A stretch of DNA of 64,000 nt from JAPOUP01 sp965203255 (GCA_965203255.1 OZ241882.1:1798001-1862000); one strand, 5' to 3'; positions 35,565-45,694 are shown, counted from the first letter of the stretch. A program made the numbers and translations. Notes: generated by a model from the letters alone, not told the origin.

Positions 35565-36093
35565 CGGCAGCATCGCGGGCCGCGCCGCAAGCGTGCGTCC
35601 AGACGATGCACCCTCCCGGCGGGCCGGGCTCAATCCAACGAGCGTTAACCTGTGTCCGAAAAGGCAGTAAACAGGCCGATTCATCCGCCGGTCTCAACGG
35701 TTTCTTTCCTTTCGCTGGCCATTCGAGCCGGTGGGATGGAGGATTCCGAGCCATTCAGGCCTCGTCCAAAGAACAGGTTGGCGCTTATGGGGCTCAGTTC
35801 TGCATTCCTACCCGCGGGATCGGACGGTTGAAGAGGCAGGCGGGCGATGCCAACACCCTGGCCATGACGCGGCGGGCCAAGGCAAAGCGCCCTTTGACCA
35901 ACTGGGCCGAGGCAATTGTCGAGGCCGGTCTGGCGGACCTGCGCCACGAGACGGGCGCTCGTTCCGCCCGGATCGAAAGCAGCCCTCTCCGGGTCAGGCG
36001 GACCGCTGGCGCAGTCATCGCGGTTCCCGCGGCCGCGATTTCCTCGGCTACGCCGACCACCTCGCCGCCGCTGTAAGCGATTGAATCCTGACG
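35565..36093. other. Intergenic stretch between convergent aminotransferase genes
   Basis: 529 bp. A plus-strand frame to 36076 is open (contains LTNWAEAIVEAGLADLRHET) but no family is recognised and the opposite strand is also open. No terminator hairpin with a T run was seen. Confidence 0.4.
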
Positions 36094-37527
36094 TCACGCC
36101 TGCCTGTCGTCCGCGGCAGACGATAACCCGGATACCGCTTCGCCCCGAACTGGAGCATTTCTCCTGCATTGTCTGGTCCCGGATCGCCCAAGAATCACGG
36201 ATTCCACGATGCCGAGCGCATGATCGAGTTCGTCTCTGGAGATCGTCAAGGGCGGCGAAAGCGTGAGGACGTTGCCCGCGCTGACCTTCAACGAGACACC
36301 GCTCGCCAGACAGGCATAGCAGATCCGCTCAGCCAAGTTGGAATCGGGTGTTCGTGAGTCCCGATCCGCAACGATCTCGATTCCGAAAAGAAGACCGCGA
36401 CCGCGAATGCCTGCCACCGCGTTGCATCGACCAAGTTTCTCACGCAGCCGGCACAATGCGGCCTCGCCGAGCCGTGCGGCGCGCTCCACAAGGCCCTCGT
36501 CTTCGATGATGTCCAGCGTTGTCAGCGCAGCGCGGGCGGTGACCGGATTCTTTTCGTGGGTGTAGTGGCCAATGGCGAAATCGCCCGCAACGTCAAGCTC
36601 CGCCCGCGCCACCACGGCCGCGATCGGAAGCACGCCTCCTCCCAGAGCCTTGCCGAGCGTGATGATGTCGGGCGTTACACCGTCATGATCATGGGCGAAG
36701 AAGCGACCAGTCTTGCCGAGGCCTGTCGGGATCTCGTCCATGACCAGAAGCGTATCATGCCTGCGGCAGCTTGCTTCCACAGCCTGCCAGTAGCCGAATG
36801 GAGGAATTACGGGAGTCGCGCGCATCGGCTCGGCGATGATGGCGGCGACATCGCATTCGCGGGCAAGCGTGTAGTCAACCATTTCCGCACAGGCCAGGCC
36901 GCAGGCATCAGGCCCAGGATGACCATAGGCGCAGTGGGCGCAGTTGAACGGCGCCACATGCTCTGTGCCGGGAAGGAGCGGTCCAGCAATGTGACTCCGG
37001 AAAGTGGCCTCGCCACCAACCGAAGCGGCACCGAATCCCGCGCCATGAAAGCTATCCCAGAACGAGAGCGTCTTGAATCGACCCGTCGCCGCACGGGCGA
37101 CCTTCAGGGCCACCTCGTTCGCATCCGAGCCTCCTGTGGTGAAGAGGACCTTTGCCGGCCACGGAGCCAGCGCGACAAGGCGTTCCGCGAGCTCGGTCGC
37201 GACATTGTTGGCGAACCGGCGGGGCGCGAAAGGCAGGACGTCGATCTGCCGCTTGACGGCCTCGACAAGACGCGGATGCCCGTAGCCGATGTGGTGCACC
37301 GAGTTGCCGTGGAAATCCATGTAGCGGCGACCGGAGGTGTCTTCGATCCAGATGCCTTCCGCCCTTGTGATCGTGGACAGGCATGGCGAGGAAAGCGATT
37401 GGTGCAGGAAGGCGTCAGCATCCCGTTTGAGAAGTTCACGGGTCAGATGATCGCTTTCCCGTGAAGTCCAGTCTTCTCGGGCAGGGGATATGTTCGTCTC
37501 GCCCTCGGAGTGCCGGAGACGCATCAT
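36094..37527 (-). CDS. pbfA: PbfA-like PLP enzyme ((R)-1-hydroxy-2-aminoethylphosphonate ammonia-lyase)
   Basis: 477 residues, class III aminotransferase fold: MDFHGNSVHHIGYGHPRLVE, LFTTGGSDANEVALKVARAA, IIAEPMRATPVIPPFGYWQA, LLVMDEIPTGLGKTGRFFAH, and IITLGKALGGGVLPIA with the PLP lysine. In phosphonate clusters with PhnW, PhnY and PhnA, such proteins are PbfA, which eliminates ammonia from (R)-1-hydroxy-2-aminoethylphosphonate to give phosphonoacetaldehyde. The assignment rests on this neighbourhood plus the fold. Last gene of the phnW-phnA-phnY-pbfA row, 49 bp after phnY. Confidence 0.78.
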   Translation of the reverse strand: MMRLRHSEGETNISPAREDWTSRESDHLTRELLKRDADAFLHQSLSSPCLSTITRAEGIWIEDTSGRRYMDFHGNSVHHIGYGHPRLVEAVKRQIDVLPFAPRRFANNVATELAERLVALAPWPAKVLFTTGGSDANEVALKVARAATGRFKTLSFWDSFHGAGFGAASVGGEATFRSHIAGPLLPGTEHVAPFNCAHCAYGHPGPDACGLACAEMVDYTLARECDVAAIIAEPMRATPVIPPFGYWQAVEASCRRHDTLLVMDEIPTGLGKTGRFFAHDHDGVTPDIITLGKALGGGVLPIAAVVARAELDVAGDFAIGHYTHEKNPVTARAALTTLDIIEDEGLVERAARLGEAALCRLREKLGRCNAVAGIRGRGLLFGIEIVADRDSRTPDSNLAERICYACLASGVSLKVSAGNVLTLSPPLTISRDELDHALGIVESVILGRSGTRQCRRNAPVRGEAVSGLSSAADDRQA

Positions 37528-37576
37528 GGCCGTGCCCTGCCGTTTACCGTTTCATGTCGACCGTTGCCACTGAAGC

Positions 37577-39028
37577 TCATGGCCAAGGCAGCGAATACGT
37601 CTTGACGTTGGTGAAGAACTTCATGGCCTCGAGCACCCCTTCCTTCACGCCATTGCCGGAATCCTTGATGCCCCCGAAGGGCGACATCTCTATACGGTAG
37701 CCCGGCTGTTCCCAGACGTTTACCGTACCGACATCCAAGCCCTCGATAAAGGCTTGGGCCCGCGGAAGCGAATTCGTACAGACCCCTGACGAAAGCCCGA
37801 ATGTCGTGGAGTTCGAGATGCGCATGACTTCCGCATCGTCGTCGGGCACACGAATGACCGGAATCACGGGGCCGAAGGTCTCATCCGCCACTAGCTGGCA
37901 GTCATGCGGGACCTGATCGATGACTATCGGGGGCAGGAGCGCACCCTTCCGGCCCGGATTATAGAGTACTTTTGCGCCAACGCGTTCCGCGTCGAGAACC
38001 CTGCGCTCGATCTCTGCGGCCGCATCGGCATGAATCACGCAACCCAGTTCCGTCTCCGGATCCTGCGGGTCGCCGAAGCGAATGCGCGCTGCCCGGCGGA
38101 GGATCATCGGGACGACCGCGTCGGCAACGCCGTCCTGAACCAGAATCCGTTTCACGGCGGTGCAGCGCTGACCGGAATTGCCGGTGGCGCCCGCGACGGC
38201 AATGGTGGCCGCTCTTTCAAGATCGTCCTCGGCCAGATCGTTCAGGATGATCAGCGAGTCGTTTCCTCCAAGTTCCAGGGCCGTTCTCTTGCCACGTGCC
38301 TTCTCCGCAATGAGCCGACCGACAGGCACGCCGCCGGTAAAGGTGATGACGTCGATGTTTCCGTTCGTGACCATCTCATCGCCGATGTCCTGGGGCCAAC
38401 CTGTAACGATCTGGAACATTTCGGGCGGAAGACCCGCCTCGTAGAGGATGTCGGCAAGAGTGAGCGCCGTCAGCGGCGTCAGTTCCGTCGGCTTGCACAC
38501 AACGCAGTTGTTCGTCGCTATGGCCGGAGCGACCTTGTGCGCCACCATGTTCAGCGGATGATTGAACGGCGTGATCGCGGAAATCGCCCGCACCGGCTCT
38601 CGCTTGGTGTAGATCTTCCTCGCCTTGCCGTGGGGTGTCAGGTCACATGAGAAAATCTGTCCGTCGTCGAGAATTGCGAGCTGTCCGGCCAACGTGAACA
38701 CATCGAAGGACCGCCCGGTCTCATATAGTGAATGCTGTTTGCAGATTCCGAGTTCCAGAGTCAGCCAGTCGGCGATCTGCTCGCGGCGCCCGCGGATCAG
38801 TTCAGCGGTCCGGAACAGTATCTGCTGGCGCTCATAGCGGCTGAGCGTAGGCTTGTAGGCAGCGGCGATCTCGAAGGCACGTGCCGCATGGCTGCCGTCG
38901 CCGGCTGGAACGGTGCCGACCAGATCGTCGGTGTACGGGTAGCGCACCTCAATGACATTCGGCGTACTTACCCTATCTCCGCCAATGCGCATGGCCTCAT
39001 GCCGGATGCAGTGTCTTGGCTCACTCAT
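37577..39028 (-). CDS. phnY: Phosphonoacetaldehyde dehydrogenase
   Basis: 483 residues, aldehyde dehydrogenase superfamily. It oxidises phosphonoacetaldehyde to phosphonoacetate with NAD. Catalytic cysteine in GNSGQRCTAVKRI, general-base glutamate in TALELGGNDSLIIL, cofactor-binding ITFTGGVPVGRLIAEKA, and the PFNHPLNMVAHKVAPAIATN segment. A second in-frame ATG 12 codons in (MRIGGDR) is possible. Eight bp separate its start from the phnA stop. The function call comes from the operon. Confidence 0.88.
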   Translation of the reverse strand: MSEPRHCIRHEAMRIGGDRVSTPNVIEVRYPYTDDLVGTVPAGDGSHAARAFEIAAAYKPTLSRYERQQILFRTAELIRGRREQIADWLTLELGICKQHSLYETGRSFDVFTLAGQLAILDDGQIFSCDLTPHGKARKIYTKREPVRAISAITPFNHPLNMVAHKVAPAIATNNCVVCKPTELTPLTALTLADILYEAGLPPEMFQIVTGWPQDIGDEMVTNGNIDVITFTGGVPVGRLIAEKARGKRTALELGGNDSLIILNDLAEDDLERAATIAVAGATGNSGQRCTAVKRILVQDGVADAVVPMILRRAARIRFGDPQDPETELGCVIHADAAAEIERRVLDAERVGAKVLYNPGRKGALLPPIVIDQVPHDCQLVADETFGPVIPVIRVPDDDAEVMRISNSTTFGLSSGVCTNSLPRAQAFIEGLDVGTVNVWEQPGYRIEMSPFGGIKDSGNGVKEGVLEAMKFFTNVKTYSLPWP

Positions 39029-39036
39029 TTGGTCAC

Positions 39037-40284
39037 CTATTCGAGCGCTGCGGCCGTCATGGCGTGAAAGAAGGCATCGAAGTTCCGGAGTTCCGGAGCG
39101 TTCGGCAACTCGATCCTGCGATTGACGATGAACGGTACAGCCTGTTCGGTCAATCCACCGTGAGACCTGAGCGGCTCGCTGAGGGCGGAAAGGTCATGCC
39201 GGTCGGAACTTGTACCCAACGTCGTGGCACCATCCGAAATCATCACAAGGTCGCCGATTCGGTCGCTCGGTAGCTCGTATTTCCAGGCCGCGGTTTCTTT
39301 CGTCGTCACTTCGACCATTCCCGGGAGCATGGCAAGCCGGGTCTGAATCCCTTCCTGATCCGCGCCTTCCGGCAGGTAGGCTGTCGCGAAGGAGCCGAGA
39401 GCACCGTGATGAACCACATAAGGGTCGGTGATTGGCAGGACCACGCGCGCTTCGGCAATGCCAAGCCACCCGTCCAGTACATCCTGGACGTAAATCACTG
39501 ACGGTTCGCCATCGCTGTTGTGCTTCGCCTTCATGCCGTGATCAGCCGTGACAACGACGGCGGCACCAAGGGCGTCAAGATCGGCGAGATAGCGGTCAAA
39601 CATCGCGTAGAACGTCAGGGCCTCCCCAGCATCGGGCGCATGCTTATGCTGGATGTAGTCGGTTGTGGACAAGTACATCAGGTCCGGCCGTCGCTCCGCG
39701 AGAAGCTTAACTCCGGCCGCAAGTACGAATTCGGACAGGTCGGCGGAATAGACTTCGGGCACGGGCCGTCCAACCCACGCATCTGCGCCTTCGAGTCCAT
39801 GTTCCCTAACCGTCGTCTCGCCGGCGCGTTCCGAGGAAAACGCGATCGCGGCGCCGTCGCCGAATGACAGGCCAGCGGCAAGAAGGGCGCGCAGCTTGTC
39901 TTTTGCTGTTACCACTGCAACCCGCGCACCCGCTTCGAAGAACTTTGAGAATATCGTTGGGGCGCGCAGGAAGCGGACATCGTTCATCATCACTTCCCTG
40001 CCCGTTGAGGGGTCGTGGAAGTAGTTGCCGCAGATACCATGAACGGACGGAGGACAACCCGTCGCGATGGAAAGATTGTTCGGGTTGGTGAAGGAAGGAA
40101 TGACTGAGTGCGCGATCCTGTCGGTGCCTTCAATGCGCATGCGTTGCAGCGTCGGCATCCGGCCGTCCGCGATCGCGACGTCCAGATATTCGGGTTCGCA
40201 GCCATCAAGACAGATCACAACAGCGCAACGCCCGGGAACCGGATAGACACGGTCGTTGACGGTCACTGGAGCGGTCATTGGCAT
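39037..40284 (-). CDS. phnA: Phosphonoacetate hydrolase
   Basis: 415 residues from ATG 40284; another ATG two codons later is equally possible. Alkaline-phosphatase superfamily. It cleaves the C-P bond of phosphonoacetate to acetate and phosphate with two zinc ions. Seen: VVICLDGCEPEYLD (metal aspartate), PSFTNPNNLSIATGCPP with the nucleophilic threonine, LSTTDYIQHKHAPD, VVTADHGMKAKHN and RSHGGLTEQAVPFIVN (remaining metal ligands). Lies between phnW and phnY. Confidence 0.92.
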   Translation of the reverse strand: MPMTAPVTVNDRVYPVPGRCAVVICLDGCEPEYLDVAIADGRMPTLQRMRIEGTDRIAHSVIPSFTNPNNLSIATGCPPSVHGICGNYFHDPSTGREVMMNDVRFLRAPTIFSKFFEAGARVAVVTAKDKLRALLAAGLSFGDGAAIAFSSERAGETTVREHGLEGADAWVGRPVPEVYSADLSEFVLAAGVKLLAERRPDLMYLSTTDYIQHKHAPDAGEALTFYAMFDRYLADLDALGAAVVVTADHGMKAKHNSDGEPSVIYVQDVLDGWLGIAEARVVLPITDPYVVHHGALGSFATAYLPEGADQEGIQTRLAMLPGMVEVTTKETAAWKYELPSDRIGDLVMISDGATTLGTSSDRHDLSALSEPLRSHGGLTEQAVPFIVNRRIELPNAPELRNFDAFFHAMTAAALE

Positions 40285-40330
40285 GGGTTCGTCGCCATCC
40301 TGCCGGAAATCGGTTCTGTCGGCGCCACCG

Positions 40331-41512
40331 TCAGCACATATGCCTTCTGCATTCCTCAAGGGTCGCGGCCGACGGCGCGGCACCTGCAACTCCCATCCTG
40401 GAAAGGGCTTCCTCGGCGGCTTGGACGACCTGCAGCATGATCCTCTCGTCAATCTGACCTATGCAGCCGATGCGGAACGTATCAAGGGCTGTCATCTTGC
40501 CGGGGTATATGATGAAGCCCTGCCGCTTCATTTCGTCGTAGAAACGCGTGAAGGCGAAGGCCGGATCTTGAGGGCATAGGAACGTCACGATGATGGGCGA
40601 CAGCCAGCGGTCGGCAAGAAGCGTTTCGAACCCGAGTCCGCGCATGCCACTGACGAGCACGTCGCGGTTGCGGGCATAGCGGACGCCGCGCACGGCCACG
40701 CCGCCCTCAGCCTCATGCGACCTGAGCGCCTCCAGAAACGCAGCCACCGCATGGGTGGGTGGCGTGAATCTCCATTGTCCAGTCCTTTCCATTGTCGCCC
40801 ATTGGTCCTGCAGGTCGAGAACAAGCGAATGGCTGTTTCCCTTTGCACTCTCGATCTCCTTCTTCCCGGCAATCACAAAGCCAAAGCCGGGCACGCCTTC
40901 CAGGCACTTGTTTGCAGATGAGGCGAATGCCGTGCAACCCAAAGTTTGCGGATCCAGAGGCAGGGCGCCGAAGGCGGACATGGAATCGATCAGCAGTTTC
41001 CGTCCAGCGTTCCGGGTCGCTTCGGCGATGTCCTCGATCGGGTTCAGTATGCCACTTGAAGTCTCGCAATGAACGGCGAGGACGTGAGTGATGCCCGGAT
41101 CGTTTTCCAGAATGGCTGACACATCTGCGCCGGATGGCGGACGATAGTCCCCCAGATCCAGAAGGTGGAGGGACCGGCCGAGATATTCGAGTGTCCGGGC
41201 CGCTCGAATTCCGTAGACTCCGTTGGCAAGAACAAGGACCCTGCCATCCTTCGGCACGAAGGAACCCAGCATTGCCTCAACCGCATAGGAGCCCGAACCC
41301 TGGACGGGAACGCAGTCGTAGGCGCACCGGTCGGTTTCGACAAGCGCAAGCAGGCGCTGCCTTATCTCTCGGGTCATGGCGCGGAAGTCATCGTCCCAGC
41401 TGCCCCAGTCCCTCAGCATGGCCTCCCTCACCGCGAGGGACGTTGTGAGCGGTCCGGGTGTCAGCAAATAGGCCTCTCCAGAATGCGGTGATGGGAACTG
41501 GGAGCCACTCAT
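40331..41512 (-). CDS. phnW: 2-aminoethylphosphonate--pyruvate transaminase
   Basis: 393 residues from ATG 41512 (MSGSQFPSPHSGEAYLLTPG). Class V aminotransferase fold. It moves the amino group of 2-aminoethylphosphonate to pyruvate, giving phosphonoacetaldehyde and alanine. Landmarks: LLTPGPLTTSLAVREAMLRD, WGSWDDDF, VPVQGSGSYAVEAML, VHCETSSGILNP, LLIDSMSAFGALPLD, and the PLP lysine in SSANKCLEGVPGFGFVI. First gene of the catabolic row, 46 bp before phnA. Confidence 0.93.
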   Translation of the reverse strand: MSGSQFPSPHSGEAYLLTPGPLTTSLAVREAMLRDWGSWDDDFRAMTREIRQRLLALVETDRCAYDCVPVQGSGSYAVEAMLGSFVPKDGRVLVLANGVYGIRAARTLEYLGRSLHLLDLGDYRPPSGADVSAILENDPGITHVLAVHCETSSGILNPIEDIAEATRNAGRKLLIDSMSAFGALPLDPQTLGCTAFASSANKCLEGVPGFGFVIAGKKEIESAKGNSHSLVLDLQDQWATMERTGQWRFTPPTHAVAAFLEALRSHEAEGGVAVRGVRYARNRDVLVSGMRGLGFETLLADRWLSPIIVTFLCPQDPAFAFTRFYDEMKRQGFIIYPGKMTALDTFRIGCIGQIDERIMLQVVQAAEEALSRMGVAGAAPSAATLEECRRHMC

Positions 41513-41889
41513 TGGACGATTCCTTTCGCCGGGCGCCAATGGTATGGAGTTCTGTGATAGGTATGTAAAGCCCTGCCTATCGCCGAGACGGGTGAGCGCG
41601 GCGCGTGCCGGAATGCGCCAAGATACGTGGGTTCGGCGCGCCGCGGGCAGAATGCAAAGGGTTTGGGCCATCCCCGATTGCCGGTTGGGCACTTTGGGTT
41701 TGGTGCCCATTGCAAGGCTCACCACGGACATGATGAGGTTCCGGATAACGTCGTCGTCCTGATTGCCGCATCGGCGCCAAGTTTACGGATTTCCCAACGG
41801 ATTGCGGGGCCGCTCTCTCCCATGTTCGCCCAACGGTGTTTACTTGTCACTGGGCGTTGACATAATCGGCATGCAGCCAGGGAGCCGCG
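41513..41889. promoter_or_regulatory. Divergent control region of the AEP locus
   Basis: 377 bp between the divergent phnW and sulfatase genes. A possible plus-strand promoter: TTTACT (41839-41844), 16 bp, CATAAT (41861-41866), followed by GGGAG before ATG 41890. GATAGG (41556-41561) and CCTATC (41576-41581) form an inverted repeat near the phnW start that could be an operator. No regulator gene is in the locus. By eye only. Confidence 0.35.
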
Positions 41890-43404
41890 ATGTCCAACAC
41901 GCCAAATGTACTGATCATCGTGATCGACCAGTTCCGGGGCGATCTGTTGAGCGACAGCCCCTTGGCCGATGTCGCCAAGTTGCCTCGATTGAGAGATCTC
42001 GCGAAAGAGGCAGTCATGTTCGCGAATCACCATTCGGTCGTCTCGCCTTGCGGACCGAGCCGCGTGTCGCTTCTTACGGGACAATACGCGATGAACCACA
42101 GGGCGGTCAGGAACGGCACGCCGCTTCGCCACGACACGCCAAACATCGCCTCCGTCTCCAGAACGCTTGGATATGCGCCGCAGCTGTTTGGCTATACCGA
42201 TACGACGCAGGATCCGCGCGTGCTCGATGCGGATGACCCCCGCCTGCAGAGCTACGAGGAGGTGATGCCAGGTTTCGACGAAGCCCTCCGAATGCGCATG
42301 GAATCGGATGACAGGGTCTGGCGCGACCATCTGGCGGCAAAGGGTAGGCCGCTACCGGAGTATCCGGCAACCTACAGGCCCAATGGCGACAGGATTACTG
42401 ATCCGGCGTATTACGCAGCAGCGGACAGCGACACTGCGTTCCTGACCGATCGCTTCATTGAACGGATGGACGGGGCGGAGCCGGGCTGGTTCGCACTTCT
42501 GACCTATGTCCGGCCTCATCCCCCTTTGGTCGCGCCGTCGCCGTTCAACCGGATGTACGATCCAGCCGACATGCCTGCGCCTGCAACGGCACTATGCGGC
42601 GCGGGGGATCACGACCGGCACCCGTTTGTCGCTCCCGCCAAGGAACGGCAGCGTCCGGCTTCCATGGTGGTCGGGTTTCCGAACCTGGCCGACTCGGCCC
42701 AGACGACGGCGGAGCTGCGGGCGATCTATCTTGGCCTTGCAAGCGAGGTGGATATGCATGTCGGTCGCGTGATCGACTGGCTCAAGGCAACCGGGCAATG
42801 GAACGATACGATTCTGGCTGTCACCTCAGATCATGGCGAAATGCTTGGCGACTACGGGCTTTGGGGCAAGGGAACGTTCCACGATGCCGCCTTTCGCGTT
42901 CCGCTGATCATCCGTGATCCGGCCCATACGGACACGCACGGCCAGATCGTTGAGGAAATGACCGAATCCATCGACGTTTCGGTCACGCTTCTCGAACGTC
43001 TCGGCGCAGAGGTGCCGCAGGCGATGAACGGAACAAGCCTTCTACCGCTCCTTCAGAACGTGGACAGGGTGACGGGTGGCCGCTCCATGTCGGAATACGA
43101 TTTCGGTAATCCGGTGACGCCGACTCCCTGGATGCGGCATCTCGGTGTTCGGTCCCGGGAAGCGAACCTCGCGGTTTTCAGAAACGGGCGGTTCAGGCTG
43201 GTCCAGTTTGGCTGTGACCTTCCGCCAATCCTGTTCGACATGGACCGCGACGGCGAGAATCGCGACATTGCCGCGGATCCCGGTGCGCCCGATCTGCTGC
43301 AGCACCTGACGGGCGAATTGCTCCGGCATCGCATGTCCAATGCCGAAGGAACGTTCTCAGCCACTTTGGTTGGCGACGGAGGCGTCAGGACGGGAATCTA
43401 TTGA
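41890..43404 (+). CDS. Formylglycine-type sulfatase/phosphonate monoester hydrolase
   Basis: 504 residues, alkaline-phosphatase superfamily. VVSPCGPSRVSLLTGQY has the C-x-P-S-R motif (Cys54) that is converted to formylglycine in sulfatases and phosphonate monoester hydrolases. Metal ligands: VLIIVIDQFRGD near the start and TSDHGEMLGDYGLWGKGTFH later. No signal peptide, so cytoplasmic. Length and overall layout fit the PMH/arylsulfatase group. Next to phnWAY it may split esters or conjugates of 2-aminoethylphosphonate (inference); a plain sulfatase cannot be excluded. Confidence 0.8.
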   Translation: MSNTPNVLIIVIDQFRGDLLSDSPLADVAKLPRLRDLAKEAVMFANHHSVVSPCGPSRVSLLTGQYAMNHRAVRNGTPLRHDTPNIASVSRTLGYAPQLFGYTDTTQDPRVLDADDPRLQSYEEVMPGFDEALRMRMESDDRVWRDHLAAKGRPLPEYPATYRPNGDRITDPAYYAAADSDTAFLTDRFIERMDGAEPGWFALLTYVRPHPPLVAPSPFNRMYDPADMPAPATALCGAGDHDRHPFVAPAKERQRPASMVVGFPNLADSAQTTAELRAIYLGLASEVDMHVGRVIDWLKATGQWNDTILAVTSDHGEMLGDYGLWGKGTFHDAAFRVPLIIRDPAHTDTHGQIVEEMTESIDVSVTLLERLGAEVPQAMNGTSLLPLLQNVDRVTGGRSMSEYDFGNPVTPTPWMRHLGVRSREANLAVFRNGRFRLVQFGCDLPPILFDMDRDGENRDIAADPGAPDLLQHLTGELLRHRMSNAEGTFSATLVGDGGVRTGIY

Positions 43405-43605
43405 CGTGTTCCGAATTTTGTGAGTCAGTGTAACAATACCGTCGCAAATTCGGTGCATTCAGTCGACGGGCTGGCCGGATGCTGAAACGCTCCGCGGTAC
43501 GTGCGCAATACGTGAGGAACGGTTCGTGAAATGTGACGGCCATATGCGAGTTTGTGTGTTCGGCGAGGCTGGCCAGCCCATTGTCATTCAATCATGGAGG
43601 TTAAC

Positions 43606-45645
43606 ATGAAGAAACCACTTCTGTCCGGTGTTGCCATCGCGATGCTGCCAAGCCTGGCATTCGCAGGCTGCCCCGGGATCACGGTTGCGGACATGGGAGG
43701 TGTCGCCCCGGGTGCATTTCCACAGCAATACGAACTGGAGGAATTCCAGTCGGCAGCCGGCTGCACGATGGAGTTCAGCGGCAATCCCGATGCGGCCGCG
43801 CTGAATGCGAGGATCGTCGGCAATCCCGACCTTCCGCCGCTGTCGGAACGCCTTCCGGACGAGCCGCTTGTCGTTGTGCCCTACGATAGCATTGGCAGGT
43901 ATGGCGGCACGCTTGACGTGCTGTCGAACGCCACCGAGGCCGGGACATCCGATTTCCTTTCCGTCCGCCACGTCAACCTCGTGCGCTATTCCGACGATCT
44001 CCAGACCATCGTGCCCAACGTGGCGAGGTCATGGGAGTGGAACGGCGATTTCACGAAGTTAACGATCAAGCTCAGGAAAGGACACAAGTGGTCCGACGGT
44101 GCGCCATTCACCTCAGCAGACGTCAAGTTCTGGCATGACAACCTGATGCTGGACACCAACATCTTCGAAAAACCCAAGGACTACGTGACCGTGGGTGGCC
44201 AGACGATGACGGTCGATACGCCGGATGACGTGACGGTGGTCTTTAACCTGCCCGCGCCCAAACCGGGCCTTCTTGCCCACTTCGCGACGCACTTCGGGCA
44301 GGGCTTCCAGCCAATGCACTTCCTCGGCCAGTTCCATCCTGACCTCAACGCGGACGCGGACAGCTATGCGCAGTCGCTCGGCTTCGAGAACGGCTATGAC
44401 GCGATCCTCGCATACTACGGAAACTCGGATTGGACGGACACGCCGACTCCGATGCTGTCGAGGGCGGCTCTCGTGAGCGGCCTGCCAAAACACACCCATC
44501 CGACGCTTGAAAGCCACATCTACGTCTCGGACACGACCGACGGTCGCCATCTTGTGGCAAATCCGTACTTCTTCCAGGTAGACCCGACTGGGCAGCAGTT
44601 GCCCTACATCTCGGAACAGGACGAGGTCTACATCAATGACAACGAAGTCCGTCTCCTGAAAATCGTCAACGGCGAAGTCGACTACAAGGCGCAGTCGCTC
44701 CAACTCGCCGCGGCTCCCATCCTTCTCGAGGGGCAGGAAAAGGGTGACTACACGGTGCATCTGAAGCCGGAGATCACGATCGGGGCCTTCGGCTTCAACG
44801 TGACCCACGAAGATCCGGCAAAGCGCGCCGTGTTCGGCGACCGATCGTTCCGCGAAGCGATGTCGCTTGCCATCAACCGAGAGGAACTGAACGAGATCGG
44901 CTTCTTCGGCCAGGGCACCCCGCAGGCCTATGTCGGGTTTTCGCCGCTGCCGGACTTCGCTGACCCTGCACTGCATGATCACATGGCCATGTTTGATCCC
45001 GATGGAGCGACGGCGAGACTGGACGCTCTTGGCATGAAGGATGTCGACGGGGACGGGGAACGGGAATTGCCGGACGGACAGAAGCTTGTCCTCAACATGA
45101 ACTTCTCTACGCAGGGAATCGCCGGCCAGACTGTGGAGCTTGTCGCTCAATACTGGCGGGACGTCGGCATTGATTCGGTCGTCAAGGAAGTGACGCCAGA
45201 CGAGTACCGATCGGCGCAGTCATCGAACAAGCTTGATGTCTCGATGTGGCGGAAGGGCCAGCCTCTGGCCATCGTGCTCGGCAACAACGAGCTCTGGGTA
45301 CCGCCATTCGAGAACTACTTCGGCAACCGCAACGCAATGCTCTGGGCCGAGTGGGTCGATTCTGGTGGATCGGCTGGAGTCGAACCGCCGGACTGGGTCA
45401 AGCAGATGATGGATGACATCAATGCACTGCAGTCCGCCGCGCAGGGTTCGGACGAGTTCAACGAGGTCGGTGCCCGCATGGCCGAGACCATGGCAAGGGA
45501 ACTGCTGTTCATCGGAACCGTGAACGCACCCGCACCGATGATCCATCGCAACGCCCTGCAGAACTTCACGGAAACCAAGACTCACAGCTACGAGTACTAC
45601 CGGACCTATCCGTATCGTGCCACGCAATGGTGGCTGGACGAATAG
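43606..45645 (+). CDS. Peptide-type ABC transporter substrate-binding protein (SBP family 5)
   Basis: 679 residues from ATG 43606 behind TGGAGG; the frame extends 18 codons upstream without a signal peptide. Residues 1-22 (MKKPLLSGVAIAMLPSLAFA) are a signal peptide. DppA/OppA-like body: VPNVARSWEWNGDFTKLTIK, LRKGHKWSDGAPFTSADVKF, FREAMSLAINREEL. Longer than ordinary DppA (about 530), with an N-terminal extension of about 100 residues seen in larger SBP_bac_5 members. Periplasmic. Substrate unknown; location suggests a phosphonate conjugate. Confidence 0.88.
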   Translation: MKKPLLSGVAIAMLPSLAFAGCPGITVADMGGVAPGAFPQQYELEEFQSAAGCTMEFSGNPDAAALNARIVGNPDLPPLSERLPDEPLVVVPYDSIGRYGGTLDVLSNATEAGTSDFLSVRHVNLVRYSDDLQTIVPNVARSWEWNGDFTKLTIKLRKGHKWSDGAPFTSADVKFWHDNLMLDTNIFEKPKDYVTVGGQTMTVDTPDDVTVVFNLPAPKPGLLAHFATHFGQGFQPMHFLGQFHPDLNADADSYAQSLGFENGYDAILAYYGNSDWTDTPTPMLSRAALVSGLPKHTHPTLESHIYVSDTTDGRHLVANPYFFQVDPTGQQLPYISEQDEVYINDNEVRLLKIVNGEVDYKAQSLQLAAAPILLEGQEKGDYTVHLKPEITIGAFGFNVTHEDPAKRAVFGDRSFREAMSLAINREELNEIGFFGQGTPQAYVGFSPLPDFADPALHDHMAMFDPDGATARLDALGMKDVDGDGERELPDGQKLVLNMNFSTQGIAGQTVELVAQYWRDVGIDSVVKEVTPDEYRSAQSSNKLDVSMWRKGQPLAIVLGNNELWVPPFENYFGNRNAMLWAEWVDSGGSAGVEPPDWVKQMMDDINALQSAAQGSDEFNEVGARMAETMARELLFIGTVNAPAPMIHRNALQNFTETKTHSYEYYRTYPYRATQWWLDE

Positions 45646-45671
45646 TCGAGGGTCTGCTTTGCTGCACCCAC

Positions 45672-45694
45672 GGGGGCAGGCCCGTCCTGCCCCC
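45672..45694 (+). promoter_or_regulatory. Intercistronic hairpin after the SBP gene
   Basis: GGGGGCAGG (45672-45680), 5-nt loop, CCTGCCCCC (45686-45694), a perfect 9-bp GC stem 26 bp after the SBP stop and not followed by a T run. Such hairpins between a binding-protein gene and its permease genes usually protect the upstream mRNA or partially attenuate, giving excess binding protein. Confidence 0.65.

Noticed and set aside
44113..45150. 345-residue open frame on the minus strand
   Set aside because: Antisense to the substrate-binding protein; no family motif.
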